From positions 62,001 to 126,000 of the forward strand of contig NZ_JAPTNL010000010.1 of assembly GCF_026891095.1 (NCBI RefSeq): 64,000 nt of DNA. Direction: 5' to 3'. The DNA is from Roseovarius salincola (GTDB taxonomy: Bacteria; Pseudomonadota; Alphaproteobacteria; Rhodobacterales; Rhodobacteraceae). Position 1 is the stretch's first letter; each line of letters begins with the position of its first letter. The position numbers were made by a program, and so were the translations under genes. The notes under the pieces are model-generated. The model was given only the letters and a program-made list of their open reading frames with translations, made no database searches and was not told the DNA's origin. Below are positions 54,091 to 63,557 of this stretch, in pieces.

Positions 54091-55665
54091 TTGAAGATCG
54101 GAACACCAAAGGAAGTGATGGAAGGCGAGGCGCGTGTCGCCATGACGCCCGAATCCGCGCTTCAGCTCCAGAAGCTGGGTTACGAATGCGCCATCGAGGC
54201 CGGCGCGGGCAAGGCCGCGGGCTTTGCCGATGCCGCCTACAAGGAAGCCGGCGTCGAGGTGATCAAATCCGCCGCCGCGCTCTACAAGGCCGTCGATATC
54301 GTCGCCAAGGTGCGCCCGCCCAACGACACCGAGGCCAAGCGCCTGCGCAAGGGGCAGTTGCTGATCTCGTTCTTCTGGCCCGCCCAGAACGAAGACCAGA
54401 TGCAGCAGCTTGCCGAGAAAGGCACATCCGTCATCGCGATGGACATGGTGCCCCGCATCAGCCGCGCGCAGAAGATGGACGCGCTGAGCTCGATGGCCAA
54501 TATCGCCGGGTATCGCGCGGTGATCGAGGCGGGCAACAATTTCGGCCGCTTCTTCACCGGCCAGGTGACGGCGGCGGGCAAGGTGCCCCCGGCAAAGGTG
54601 CTGATCGTGGGCGCGGGTGTCGCGGGTCTTGCCGCCATCGGCACCTCGACCAGCCTCGGTGCGATCACCTATGCGTTCGACGTGCGCCCCGAAGTGGCCG
54701 AACAGGTCGAATCGATGGGCGCGGAATTCGTCTATCTGGATTTCGACGAGGAAACCCAGGACGGCGCCGCCACCGGCGGCTACGCCGCGCCCTCCAGCCC
54801 CGAATTCCGCGAGGCGCAGCTTGCCAAGTTCCGCGAACTGGCGCCCGAGATCGACATCGTCATCACCACCGCCCTCATCCCCAACCGCGAAGCGCCGGAA
54901 CTGTGGACCGAGGACATGGTGAAATCGATGAAGCGCGGCAGCGTGATCGTCGATCTTGCCGCCGAGAAGGGCGGCAATTGCAAGCTCACGGTGATGGACG
55001 ACAAGATCGTCACCGATAACGGCGTCACGATCATCGGCTATACCGACTTCCCGTCGCGCATGGCGACCCAGTCGAGCACGCTTTACGCCACCAACGTGCG
55101 CCACATGATGACCGACCTCACCCCCGAAAAGGACGGTCAGGTCGTGCATGACATGGAAGACGACGTGATCCGCGGCGCCACCGTGGCGCATGACGGCGAC
55201 GTGACTTTCCCGCCGCCGCCCCCCAAGGTGGCCGCCATCGCCGCGCAACCCAAGAAGGAAGCGCCCCCTGAACTGACCCCCGAGGAGAAACGCGCCCAGG
55301 AAATCGCCGCCTTCAAGCAGCAGACCAAGAACCAGGTCACGCTTCTGGCGGCGGGTGCGGTGCTGGTGCTGGGGGTGGGGCTCATCGCGCCTGCCAGCTT
55401 CATGCAGCACTTCATCGTCTTCGTGCTGGCGGTCTTCGTCGGCTTCCAGGTGATCTGGGGCGTCTCGCACAGCCTGCACACACCGCTGATGGCGATCACC
55501 AACGCGATTTCCTCGATCATCATTCTCGGGGCGCTGATGCAGATCGGCTCAAGCTCGTTCCTCATCACGCTTCTGGCCGCCTTGTCGGTCTTCATGGCCG
55601 CGATCAATATCTTCGGCGGCTTCCTCGTGACACGGCGCATGCTCGCCATGTTCCAGAAATCCTAA
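54091..55665 (+). CDS. pntA: NAD(P) transhydrogenase subunit alpha
   Basis: 524 residues from TTG 54091, with GGGGGAG about nine bases ahead. Residues 1 to about 380 form the NAD(H)-binding domain I (MKIGTPKEVMEGEARVAMTP, VLIVGAGVAGLAAIGTSTSL). A proline-rich linker and about four membrane helices (domain IIa) follow. With PntB it couples proton entry to hydride transfer from NADH to NADP+, supplying NADPH. The 54 kDa fused layout is that of E. coli rather than the split PntAA/PntAB form. pntB starts 14 bases downstream. Confidence 0.95.
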   Translation: MKIGTPKEVMEGEARVAMTPESALQLQKLGYECAIEAGAGKAAGFADAAYKEAGVEVIKSAAALYKAVDIVAKVRPPNDTEAKRLRKGQLLISFFWPAQNEDQMQQLAEKGTSVIAMDMVPRISRAQKMDALSSMANIAGYRAVIEAGNNFGRFFTGQVTAAGKVPPAKVLIVGAGVAGLAAIGTSTSLGAITYAFDVRPEVAEQVESMGAEFVYLDFDEETQDGAATGGYAAPSSPEFREAQLAKFRELAPEIDIVITTALIPNREAPELWTEDMVKSMKRGSVIVDLAAEKGGNCKLTVMDDKIVTDNGVTIIGYTDFPSRMATQSSTLYATNVRHMMTDLTPEKDGQVVHDMEDDVIRGATVAHDGDVTFPPPPPKVAAIAAQPKKEAPPELTPEEKRAQEIAAFKQQTKNQVTLLAAGAVLVLGVGLIAPASFMQHFIVFVLAVFVGFQVIWGVSHSLHTPLMAITNAISSIIILGALMQIGSSSFLITLLAALSVFMAAINIFGGFLVTRRMLAMFQKS

Positions 55666-55679
55666 GGAGGTAGGCGACA

Positions 55680-57164
55680 ATGGACTACGGATTCACCATT
55701 GCGGCCTACGTGGTCGCGGCTGTTCTTTTCATCCTCAGCCTTGGCGGGCTTTCGGGACAGGAAAGCGCGAAACGCGCCGTCTGGTACGGCATCGTGGGCA
55801 TGGCGATCGCGATCGTCGCGACCCTGATCGGACCGGGGCAGGGGCTGTGGCTGCTGTCGCTGATCCTGATCGCGGGCGGGGGCGCGATCGGCTACCAGCT
55901 GGCCACGCGGGTGCAGATGACCCAGATGCCCGAACTGGTGGCGATCATGCACAGCCTCGTGGGGCTTGCGGCGGTGTTCGTGGGCTTCAACGCCCATATC
56001 GAACTTGGCCGTGTCGCGGCCCAGTTCATCGGCGAGGGCCATGCCTTCCCGCGCCTCGATGTCAGCACACCCGAGGCCGCGGCCTATGCCAAGACCTTCT
56101 CGGGCTTCGCCGCCATCGTGGCCAAGAAGACCGCCGTCGAGGTGGGTATTCTCAAGGTCGAGCTGGTGCTGGGGATCTGGATCGGGGCCGTGACCTTTAC
56201 CGGCTCGGTGATCGCCTATGGCAAACTGGCCGGCAAGGTCGACTCCGCGGCCAAGAAGCTGCCGGGCGGTCATGCGCTCAACGCCGGCGCCATGGGCCTG
56301 TCGCTGCTCTTTGCGGCGATGTATCTGGGCGGTGCGGGCACCTGGACACTGGTCCTGCTGACGCTGCTGGCCTTCTTCATCGGCTATCACCTGATCAAGG
56401 GGATCGGCGGCGCCGACATGCCCGTCGTCGTGTCGATGCTCAACAGCTACTCGGGCTGGGCGGCGGCGGCGATCGGCTTCAGCCTCGGTAACGATCTGCT
56501 GATCGTCGTGGGCGCGCTGGTCGGCTCTTCGGGCGCGATCCTGAGCTATATCATGTGCAAGGCGATGAACCGGCATTTCGTCAGCGTGATCCTTGGCGGC
56601 TTCGGCGGCGCAAGCGGCCCCGCGGCCGAGGTCGAGGGCGAGCAGGTCGCCATCGAGGCCGACGGCGTCGCGCAGGCCCTCAACGAGGCCGACAGCGTCG
56701 TCATCGTGCCGGGCTACGGCATGGCGGTGGCGCAGGCGCAGCAGGCGGTCAGCGAACTGACCCAGAAGCTGCGCGCCAAGGGCAAGAAGGTGCGTTTCGC
56801 GATCCACCCGGTCGCGGGCCGCCTGCCGGGCCACATGAACGTGCTTCTGGCCGAGGCCAAGGTGCCCTATGACATCGTGCTGGAGATGGACGAGATCAAC
56901 GAGGATTTCCCGGATACGGATGTGGTCATCGTGATCGGCTCGAACGACATCGTGAACCCCGCCGCGCAGGACGATCCCAATTCGCCCATCGCCGGGATGC
57001 CGGTGCTCGAAGTGTGGAAGGCCAAGCAGGTCTTCGTCTCCAAGCGCGGTCAGGGCACGGGCTATTCGGGTATCGAGAACCCGCTGTTCTACAAGGACAA
57101 CACGCGGATGTTCTATGGCGACGCCAAGGACAGCGTCTCGAGCCTGCTGCCCAAGATCGACTGA
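55680..57164 (+). CDS. pntB: NAD(P) transhydrogenase subunit beta
   Basis: 494 residues, preceded by AAGGAGG. About nine membrane helices form domain IIb. The NADP(H)-binding domain III follows from about residue 315 ([40 protein letters not shown] and [20 protein letters not shown]). It partners PntA in the inner membrane. A strong intrinsic terminator (57203-57232) and repeat copy D follow the stop. Confidence 0.96.
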   Translation: MDYGFTIAAYVVAAVLFILSLGGLSGQESAKRAVWYGIVGMAIAIVATLIGPGQGLWLLSLILIAGGGAIGYQLATRVQMTQMPELVAIMHSLVGLAAVFVGFNAHIELGRVAAQFIGEGHAFPRLDVSTPEAAAYAKTFSGFAAIVAKKTAVEVGILKVELVLGIWIGAVTFTGSVIAYGKLAGKVDSAAKKLPGGHALNAGAMGLSLLFAAMYLGGAGTWTLVLLTLLAFFIGYHLIKGIGGADMPVVVSMLNSYSGWAAAAIGFSLGNDLLIVVGALVGSSGAILSYIMCKAMNRHFVSVILGGFGGASGPAAEVEGEQVAIEADGVAQALNEADSVVIVPGYGMAVAQAQQAVSELTQKLRAKGKKVRFAIHPVAGRLPGHMNVLLAEAKVPYDIVLEMDEINEDFPDTDVVIVIGSNDIVNPAAQDDPNSPIAGMPVLEVWKAKQVFVSKRGQGTGYSGIENPLFYKDNTRMFYGDAKDSVSSLLPKID

Positions 57165-57202
57165 TCCTTTCTGGGGGGCTGCCGCCCCTTGCGGACCGAC
57201 CA

Positions 57203-57232
57203 GAGGGGCGCTCTTTCGGGGGCGCCCCTTTT
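57203..57232 (+). terminator. Intrinsic terminator after pntB
   Basis: GGGGCGC (57205-57211) pairs with GCGCCCC (57222-57228) around TCTTTCGGGG, directly followed by TTTT and a T-rich tail. Placed 40 bases after the pntB stop, it is the best terminator in the window. Confidence 0.75.
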
Positions 57233-57267
57233 GCTTTGGCCTGTACGCCCGCGTCAGGGGCGGCGCC

Positions 57268-57315
57268 GGGGGGCCAGCCCCCCGGACCCCCCGAGGTATT
57301 TGAAGCCAGATGAAG
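57268..57315 (+). repeat. 3'-end stem-loop repeat element, copy D (after pntB)
   Basis: Hairpin GGGGGGC/GCCCCCC (57268-57283), then GGACCCCCCGAGGTATTTG and CCAGATGAAG. The second hairpin seen in copies A-C is missing. The 315-base gap up to 57480 otherwise holds the pntB terminator and, by position, the promoter of the DUF3422 gene; no gene is seen in it. Confidence 0.65.
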
Positions 57316-57479
57316 GGGCGGGCCGGGGAGACGGGCCGGAGAGTTGGGCGGCGATGCCCATCTCCTGTGCGGTATACAAAGGTACGCCGGTAAATACCTG
57401 GTTTGGCGGGAAAAACCGGTTTTCCAATGCGGCCCGAGCCGCTAGGTTGCACCCCAACCTGCCCCAACGAGTGCCCCCC

Positions 57480-58760
57480 ATGCCGCCGATCGAAGATCAT
57501 CCGCTGCGCTATCGCCTTGCCAATGAGCTGCATGCGCGCCCTTTCCCGACGATGCGCGCGCCCTCGACGGCAGCCTATCTGGCGGTCAAGCGGGCGGAAG
57601 GGGCCGCCGCGCGGGACCGCGATGCCGACATGGAGCATCTGATCGCGCTTCTGGACCGGCACGGTGCGCCCCATCCCCAGCCGGGAGCGACGCATTATTT
57701 CGGGCGTATCGGGCGCCATACGCTCAAATGGGAAAGCCATACCGAGTTCGTCACCTACACCGCCTTTACCGACGGGCTGAGCGCGCGCCCCTTCGATCCG
57801 CGCGATTTCGAGGTCTTTCCCGATGACTGGCTGGAAACTGCGCCGGGCGTGCGGATGACCTCGGCGCTGATCCGCATCAGCCCCTGGAAGGACAAGGACA
57901 CCACCCGCAAGGAGGTCGCCGAATGGTTCGTCGCCGAAAGCGTTGCGGTGGCGCGCGTGCTCGATGATGCCGCCGTGGTGGCGGGGGATTTCCGCATCGA
58001 TCCGGCGGGGCATCTGCGCTTTTCGGTCACCGTCGGGCCGGATACCGGCGAGCGCCGGATTGGCCGGGTGGTGCAGCGCCTGTGCGAGATCGAGACCTAC
58101 AAGGCGATCTCGATGCTGGGATTCTCGCGCGCCCGCGACATGAGCCCGCGCATGGGCGAGCTTGACGCCGAACTCAGCCGCATGATCGGCGACATGACCG
58201 GCGCCACCGCCAGCGCCGAGGAGACGCTCACGAAGCTTCTGTCGATCTCGGCCGAGCTTGAGGGGATGGTCGCGCAATCCTCGTTCCGCTTCGGCGCGAC
58301 CGAGGCCTACAAGAACATCGTCGAGCAGCGCATCCAAGTTCTGCGCGAGCAGCGTTTCGAGGGCCGCCAGACATTCTCGGAATTCATGATGCGCCGCTAC
58401 GATCCGGCGATGCGCACGGTCATTTCCAGCCAGGACCGGCTCAATGCGATGGCCGACAGGGCCATGCGTGCGGGCGAATTGCTGCGCACGCGGGTCGATG
58501 TGGAACGCAGCGCGCAGAACCAGTCGCTGCTGGAAAGCATGGACCGGCGCGCCGACATGCAGCTGCGCCTGCAAAAGACGGTCGAAGGCCTCAGCGTGGT
58601 CGCGATCAGCTATTACGCCGTGTCCCTGGCGGGGTATCTGCTTTATCCGCTGGCGGTGCCTCTCGGCCTCAGCAAGGGGATGCTGATGGCGCTGGCGACG
58701 CCGCCGGTGGTGGCTGCCGTCTGGTGGATGGTGCGGCGCATCCGAAAGCGGATGGACTGA
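57480..58760 (+). CDS. DUF3422 family membrane protein
   Basis: 426 residues from ATG 57480; a GTG at 57471 is in frame. The DUF3422 pattern is clear: DHPLRYRLANELHARPFPTM at the start, HTEFVTYTAF, then SMLGFSRARDMSPRMGELDA. Two membrane helices close the protein (VVAISYYAVSLAGYLLYPLA and GMLMALATPPVVAAVWWMV). It is probably an inner-membrane protein with a large cytoplasmic part. Function unknown. ribB follows 79 bases downstream in the same direction. Confidence 0.88.
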   Translation: MPPIEDHPLRYRLANELHARPFPTMRAPSTAAYLAVKRAEGAAARDRDADMEHLIALLDRHGAPHPQPGATHYFGRIGRHTLKWESHTEFVTYTAFTDGLSARPFDPRDFEVFPDDWLETAPGVRMTSALIRISPWKDKDTTRKEVAEWFVAESVAVARVLDDAAVVAGDFRIDPAGHLRFSVTVGPDTGERRIGRVVQRLCEIETYKAISMLGFSRARDMSPRMGELDAELSRMIGDMTGATASAEETLTKLLSISAELEGMVAQSSFRFGATEAYKNIVEQRIQVLREQRFEGRQTFSEFMMRRYDPAMRTVISSQDRLNAMADRAMRAGELLRTRVDVERSAQNQSLLESMDRRADMQLRLQKTVEGLSVVAISYYAVSLAGYLLYPLAVPLGLSKGMLMALATPPVVAAVWWMVRRIRKRMD

Positions 58761-58839
58761 GCGCGAAGCCGACATCGCCTCTGGCCAAGCCCCGCCGCCT
58801 GCGGTATCTGCCCAGACGCAGAACCCAAGGGAAAAGCCC

Positions 58840-59991
58840 ATGTCCGACACCATGCCCTTCGAGAAACCGGGCGAGACCGAACAAAGCCTTCAGGCGCATA
58901 TCTCGCCCACCGAAGAGATCATCGCCGAGGCCCGCGCCGGGCGCATGTTCATCCTGGTCGATCACGAGGACCGCGAGAACGAGGGCGATCTGGTGATCGC
59001 CGCCGAATTCGCGACGCCCGAGGCGGTGAATTTCATGGCCACCCATGGGCGCGGGCTGATCTGCCTGCCGATGACCGCCGAGCGGATCGGACAGCTTGGC
59101 CTGCCGATGATGGCGGTCAACAATTCCTCGCGGATGGAAACCGCCTTCACCGTTTCGATCGAGGCGCGCGAGGGCGTGACCACCGGCATTTCCGCCGCCG
59201 ATCGCGCCCATACCATCGCCGTGGCGATCAACGAACAGAACAGCGCCGCGCAGATCGCGACGCCGGGCCACGTCTTTCCGCTGCGCGCCCGTCAGGGCGG
59301 GGTTCTGGTGCGCGCCGGTCATACCGAGGCATCGGTCGATATCGCCCGTCTTGCAGGTCTGAAACCCGCCGGGGTGATCTGCGAGATCATGAAGGAAGAC
59401 GGCAGCATGGCGCGGCTGCCCGACCTTGTGGGTTTCGCCGAAACCCACGGGCTCAAGATCGGCACGATCTCAGACCTGATCGCCTATCGCCACAAGCATG
59501 ACAACCTGGTGCGCGAGGTGCGCCGCGATACCGTCCATTCCAGCCATGGCGGCAAATGGGAAATGCGCCTTTTCGCCGACCAGATCACCGGCACCGAACA
59601 TGTGGTGCTGATCAAGGGCGACATCTTCGACGGCCGCCCGGTCCTGGCGCGCACTCATGCGCTCAATGTTCTCGAGGATGTTCTGGGCGTCGGGCTTGCC
59701 GCGAGCGAAAGCGGCCCCGCTGCCAAGCTGCCCCGCGCCATGCGCATGATCGCAGCCGAAGGGCGCGGCGCGGTGTTTCTCTTTCGCCAGCCCCGCCCCA
59801 GCCTGGCGCAGGAACTGGCCGAGGATGACGGCCCGCGCACCATCAAGCAGACCGGGCTTGGCGCGCAGATCATGTCCAACATGGGGCTGCGTGACCTGAT
59901 CCTGCTGTCCGACAGCCCCGACACCCGCTACCTGGGCCTTGATGCCTATGGCATCCGTATCACCGGCACCCGGCCCCTCAGCGAAGGATAG
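58840..59991 (+). CDS. ribB: 3,4-dihydroxy-2-butanone 4-phosphate synthase with degenerate GTP cyclohydrolase II domain
   Basis: 383 residues. The N-terminal domain (about 25-230) makes the four-carbon unit of riboflavin from ribulose 5-phosphate. It has the acidic loop [10 protein letters not shown] at 41-50 and [20 protein letters not shown]. The C-terminal half has the outline of GTP cyclohydrolase II. The zinc Cys triplet and catalytic segment are lost: the region near residues 270-290 reads [20 protein letters not shown], with no Cys. It is therefore probably not a working RibBA bifunctional enzyme. ribH starts 7 bases downstream. Confidence 0.93.
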   Translation: MSDTMPFEKPGETEQSLQAHISPTEEIIAEARAGRMFILVDHEDRENEGDLVIAAEFATPEAVNFMATHGRGLICLPMTAERIGQLGLPMMAVNNSSRMETAFTVSIEAREGVTTGISAADRAHTIAVAINEQNSAAQIATPGHVFPLRARQGGVLVRAGHTEASVDIARLAGLKPAGVICEIMKEDGSMARLPDLVGFAETHGLKIGTISDLIAYRHKHDNLVREVRRDTVHSSHGGKWEMRLFADQITGTEHVVLIKGDIFDGRPVLARTHALNVLEDVLGVGLAASESGPAAKLPRAMRMIAAEGRGAVFLFRQPRPSLAQELAEDDGPRTIKQTGLGAQIMSNMGLRDLILLSDSPDTRYLGLDAYGIRITGTRPLSEG

Positions 59992-59998
59992 ACGTTTC

Positions 59999-60544
59999 AT
60001 GGCCGACACCGATTTCACCCTGCCGCGCCCCGCCTTCGACAAGCCCGTGAAACTGCTGATCGTGGTCGCGCCCTTTTACCGCGACATCGCCGATCAGCTG
60101 ATCGCCGGCGCCCGTGCCGAGACCGAGGCCGCCGGCGCCAGCCATGATCTGGTCGAGGTGCCCGGCGCGCTGGAACTGCCCACTGCCATCACCATCGCCG
60201 AGCGGCTGTCGAATTTCGACGGCTACGTGGCGCTTGGCTGCGTGACCCGGGGCGAGACGACCCATTACGAGACCGTCTGCAACGACAGCTCGCGTGCGCT
60301 GACGCTGCTGGGGCTCCAGGGTCTGTGCATCGGCAACGGCATCCTGACCGTCGAGAACCGCGACCAGGCCGAGGCCCGCGCCGATCCCGCGCGGATGAAC
60401 AAGGGCGCCGGGGCGGCGGCGGCGGCCTTGCATCTGGTCGCGCTCACCCGTAAGTGGGGCGGCCGGCGCAAGGGGGTGGGCTTCATGCCCGCCGCCGAGG
60501 AATACCGGCTCGCAGGCGAGCTCAAGGACAACCCCAAGGCATGA
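59999..60544 (+). CDS. ribH: 6,7-dimethyl-8-ribityllumazine synthase
   Basis: 181 residues from ATG 59999. It condenses the RibB product with the pyrimidine intermediate to give lumazine, the penultimate riboflavin step. Recognisable segments are VEVPGALELPTAITIAERL, GYVALGCVTRGETTHYETVC with the catalytic His in THYE, and GILTVENRDQAEARADPARM. It forms an icosahedral or smaller oligomer. It follows ribB closely and overlaps nusB by ATGA, the usual ribB-ribH-nusB order of the class. Confidence 0.95.
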   Translation: MADTDFTLPRPAFDKPVKLLIVVAPFYRDIADQLIAGARAETEAAGASHDLVEVPGALELPTAITIAERLSNFDGYVALGCVTRGETTHYETVCNDSSRALTLLGLQGLCIGNGILTVENRDQAEARADPARMNKGAGAAAAALHLVALTRKWGGRRKGVGFMPAAEEYRLAGELKDNPKA

Positions 60545-61023
60545 GTACCGACGACCAGAAGATTTCGGGCAACCAGCGCCGCAAGATGCGCTCGGCCGCG
60601 CGGCTATACGCCGTGCAGGCGCTGTTCCAGATGGAATCCAGCCAGCAGACCGTAGACAACGTGATCCGCGAATTCGAGGAGTTCCGCTTTGGCGCGCATT
60701 ACGACGAGGGCGACATGGCCGAGGGTGACCATGTGCTCTTTGCCCAACTGATGCGCGACGCAGTGAACTGGCAGGCGACGATCGACCAGATGACCGACCG
60801 CGCGCTGGTGGCGAAATGGCCGATCGCCCGGATCGACCCGACCTTGCGCGCGGTGTTCCGCGCGGCGGGGGCGGAACTCACGCAATCCGACACGCCCCCA
60901 AAGGTGGTGATCATGGAATTCGTCGACATCGCCAAAAGCTTCTACCCCGAGGGCAAGGAATCCAAGTTCGTGAACGCCGTCCTTGACCACATGGCCCGCG
61001 AGGCCCGCCCCGAAGCGTTCTGA
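60541..61023 (+). CDS. nusB: Transcription antitermination factor NusB
   Basis: 160 residues from ATG 60541, which overlaps the ribH stop. NusB binds boxA RNA with NusE (S10) and supports antitermination at rRNA operons. The family pattern is present: RRKMRSAARLYAVQALFQME, PIARIDPTLRAVFRAAGAEL and VVIMEFVDIAKSFYPEGKES. A hairpin CAGGGGCG/CGCCCCTG (61033-61066) lies just after the stop, without a T tract. Confidence 0.95.
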   Translation: MSTDDQKISGNQRRKMRSAARLYAVQALFQMESSQQTVDNVIREFEEFRFGAHYDEGDMAEGDHVLFAQLMRDAVNWQATIDQMTDRALVAKWPIARIDPTLRAVFRAAGAELTQSDTPPKVVIMEFVDIAKSFYPEGKESKFVNAVLDHMAREARPEAF

Positions 61024-61032
61024 ACGGGCGGG

Positions 61033-61066
61033 CAGGGGCGCGCGCGAACGGGCCTTCACGCCCCTG
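61033..61066 (+). terminator. Stem-loop after nusB
   Basis: CAGGGGCG (61033-61040) pairs with CGCCCCTG (61059-61066) across an 18-base loop. No T tract follows, so it is at most a weak or Rho-assisted end. Confidence 0.3.
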
Positions 61067-61170
61067 TCATCGACGAAACCGGCAACTAAGCCGACCACAC
61101 CCGCCTTGCACCCGCGCCGCCAGAAGCGTAGTCACATCGCCATTGGTCCCGGAAATTTGAACGCGCGGGC

Positions 61171-62433
61171 ATGAAACCCAAGATTCTGACCACATTGCAG
61201 GGCTATAGCCGTGCGCTTTTCGCAGCCGATCTCTTTGCGGGCATCTCGGTCGCGATGGTGGCGCTGCCGCTCAGCCTCGCCATCGCCATCGCCTCGGGGG
61301 CCGATCCGGCCAAGGGGCTGGTCACCGCGATCGTCGCGGGGTTCCTGATTTCGCTCTTTGGTGGCAGCCGGGTGCAGATCGGCGGCCCCACCGGCGCCTT
61401 CATCGTCGTGGTCTATGGCGTCATCGCCACGCATGGCTATGACGGGCTGGTGCTGGCGACGCTGATGGCGGGGGGGATCCTGTTGCTGGCGGGGGCGCTC
61501 AGGGCGGGCAATCTCATCGCTTACGTGCCCGAGCCGGTGATCCACGGCTTCACCATCGGCATCGCCATCATCATCGCCACCAGCCAGCTCAAGGACCTGT
61601 TCGGGCTCTCCATGGCCGAAGTCCCGGCGGAATTCTTTGAAAAGCTGGGCGCGCTCTGGGCCGCACGCGACACGCTCAATGGCTGGGCGCTTGGCATCGG
61701 GGTCGCGACCATGGTTCTGATCGTCGCCCTGCGCCGCGCGGCGCCGCGCTTTCCGGGGCTGATCGTGGCGGTCGGGGCGACATCGGCCGCCGTCGCGCTG
61801 GCGGTGCTGCCGGTCGAGACGATCCAGTCGCGCTTTGGCGATCTGCCCTCCGGCCTGCCCATGCCCGAACTGCCCGCGATCACCGCCGGCCGCCTTGTCG
61901 AGCTTCTGCCCTCGGCGCTGGTCATCGCCTTTCTGGCCGGGGTGGAATCGCTGCTCTCGGCGATGGTCGCCGACCGGATGATCGGCGGGCGCCATCGCCC
62001 CAATGCCGAGGTGCTGGCACAGGGCGCGGCGAATATCGGCTCGGCGCTCTTTGGCGGGCTGCCCGCCACCGGGGCCATCGCGCGCACCGCCACCAATGTG
62101 CGCGCCGGGGGCAAGACGCCCGTCGCGGGGCTGGTCCATGCGCTGACCATCCTTGTGGTGATGCTGGCCGCCGCGCCGCTGGCGGGGTACCTGGCGATGC
62201 CAGCCCTGGCCGGGCTGCTGCTGCTGACCGCCTGGAACATGAGCGAGCCGCAGAAATGGGGCGCACACCTGCGCGGGCGGCGCTCGGACCTGGTGCTTTT
62301 GCTGCTTACCATGGTCCTGACCGTGGTCGCTGATCTGACCGTGGCGATCGGGGTCGGGGTGGCCGTCGGCCTCGCGCTGCGCCTGCGGCGGCGCAAGGAG
62401 CCGCCCCCGGACTGGTCGACGCCCGAAAGATAG
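61171..62433 (+). CDS. SulP family inorganic anion transporter lacking a STAS domain
   Basis: 420 residues, an inner-membrane carrier with ten or more helices. SulP signatures are present (ADLFAGISVAMVALPLSLAI, GGPTGAFIVVVYG and ANIGSALFGGLPATGAIART). The family moves sulfate, bicarbonate or other anions. The C-terminus stops at RRRKEPPPDWSTPER, so the cytoplasmic STAS domain (another 100-150 residues in typical SulP proteins) is absent. The nearby small gene at 62542 encodes no STAS either. Substrate cannot be told. Confidence 0.9.
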   Translation: MKPKILTTLQGYSRALFAADLFAGISVAMVALPLSLAIAIASGADPAKGLVTAIVAGFLISLFGGSRVQIGGPTGAFIVVVYGVIATHGYDGLVLATLMAGGILLLAGALRAGNLIAYVPEPVIHGFTIGIAIIIATSQLKDLFGLSMAEVPAEFFEKLGALWAARDTLNGWALGIGVATMVLIVALRRAAPRFPGLIVAVGATSAAVALAVLPVETIQSRFGDLPSGLPMPELPAITAGRLVELLPSALVIAFLAGVESLLSAMVADRMIGGRHRPNAEVLAQGAANIGSALFGGLPATGAIARTATNVRAGGKTPVAGLVHALTILVVMLAAAPLAGYLAMPALAGLLLLTAWNMSEPQKWGAHLRGRRSDLVLLLLTMVLTVVADLTVAIGVGVAVGLALRLRRRKEPPPDWSTPER

Positions 62434-62541
62434 GCGCTTGCCCTGCGATGTTTCGCCACCCGCGCGCGGCGAAGGGGCCATGCCCTTGTCACATTCCGAT
62501 GACGTGTTATGTTCCTCGGGCAAGCAGAAGGAGTCGTCCAC

Positions 62542-62874
62542 ATGCCCAAGCTCATCCGCCTCTACATCACCCATGTCGCCATCGGTTTCGGAATCGCGGC
62601 GGCCTTCGTGGCGATGTTGCTGTGGTTCGATGTCGCAAATCTGTGGCATCTGGTGACCCATTCCGACAAGGGCCTGCTCGCGGTGGTGATCCTGTGGATA
62701 TCGAACGGGGTCATCTTCGCCGGGGTGCAATTCGGCATCGCGGTCATGCGTCTCAAGGACGATGACGACGACGATCATCACGGCGGCCTTCGCCAGCATG
62801 TGATGCGCCCGGAACACGCAACCGTCCCGGTGCCCGCCGAGGAAGCTGGCAAGAAGCTGTTCGGCAAGTCCTGA
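62542..62874 (+). CDS. Small two-helix membrane protein with Asp/His tract
   Basis: 110 residues from ATG 62542, with AGAAGGAG upstream. Two membrane helices (THVAIGFGIAAAFVAMLLWF and LLAVVILWISNGVIFAGVQF) are followed by a cytoplasmic or periplasmic tail. The tail carries the run DDDDDDHH and further His residues, which could bind divalent metal. I do not recognise the family. It is 108 bases after the SulP gene in the same direction. Confidence 0.75.
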   Translation: MPKLIRLYITHVAIGFGIAAAFVAMLLWFDVANLWHLVTHSDKGLLAVVILWISNGVIFAGVQFGIAVMRLKDDDDDDHHGGLRQHVMRPEHATVPVPAEEAGKKLFGKS

Positions 62875-63035
62875 ACCGGACCGGCCTGAAAACCAGATCA
62901 GACCGCACTTTGCGCCAGCCCCTCGCATGACGTGTCAGGGGCCGGTGCGTGGTATTTTTGCGGAGGAGGATGAAACATTTTCCTACTCGAAAAAGCGCGT
63001 CTTCGCTGTTGCAGGACTATGGAGCGCCTGAAGCG

Positions 63036-63557
63036 CTACAAGTTTCCGCCAACCAGCAGCAGTTCGTAATCCACCTGTCGCATATCCTTGCCGAAAGCCT
63101 TGGACCGGGCAGTGCTCACAGCTTCAAAACCGAAGGACTCGTACAGCCGACAGGCTTCGGGATGTCGATCAAAGGTCGAAACACGAACGGTTTTGAACTC
63201 TTTCTCGCGCGCTGTGGTCACGACGGCGTTCAGAAGACGCTTTCCGGTGCCTCGGCCACGATATGCCTCTTCAAGATAAAACAATCGTATCCGGGATACG
63301 GTCGCTGTTTCGGCGCTGAGGAATATGCAGCCAACAGGCTGACGACCGGACTCGGCGATCAGGTAAAGACTGCGCGCCTCTGACATCTGACCTTCCAGCA
63401 GGTCCATTGCCGCGCTCACAGCATCCGCGAAGGTGGAATCGAAGTCGTGAAAGGTACGATAGAACCGCACGTTGGCGTCTTCGACCCAAATGCGGTCTGC
63501 TCCTTGATATGAGCGAATTGCAATCGAGCTGTGTCGGTTTTCTTGCGGGCACGCCAT
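63036..63557 (-). CDS. GNAT family N-acetyltransferase
   Basis: 173 residues from ATG 63557 (MACPQENRHSSIAIRSYQGA); an upstream in-frame ATG at 63635 would add 26 residues. The acetyl-CoA site is in RLFYLEEAYRGRGTGKRLLN, followed by KTVRVSTFDRHPEACRLYES and FGFEAVSTAR, a standard GNAT ending. Base composition and codon use look less GC-biased than in the rest of the window, so recent acquisition is possible. Substrate unknown. Confidence 0.82.
   Translation of the reverse strand: MACPQENRHSSIAIRSYQGADRIWVEDANVRFYRTFHDFDSTFADAVSAAMDLLEGQMSEARSLYLIAESGRQPVGCIFLSAETATVSRIRLFYLEEAYRGRGTGKRLLNAVVTTAREKEFKTVRVSTFDRHPEACRLYESFGFEAVSTARSKAFGKDMRQVDYELLLVGGNL

Noticed and set aside
55662..58853. A 1063-codon open frame on the minus strand
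   Set aside because: It lies opposite pntB and the DUF3422 gene, both of which encode recognisable families. Its translation is His/Arg-rich low-complexity sequence typical of antisense frames in GC-rich DNA.
61132..62928. A 598-codon minus-strand frame
   Set aside because: It is antisense to the SulP gene and contains only Arg/Gly/Gln-rich low-complexity sequence.
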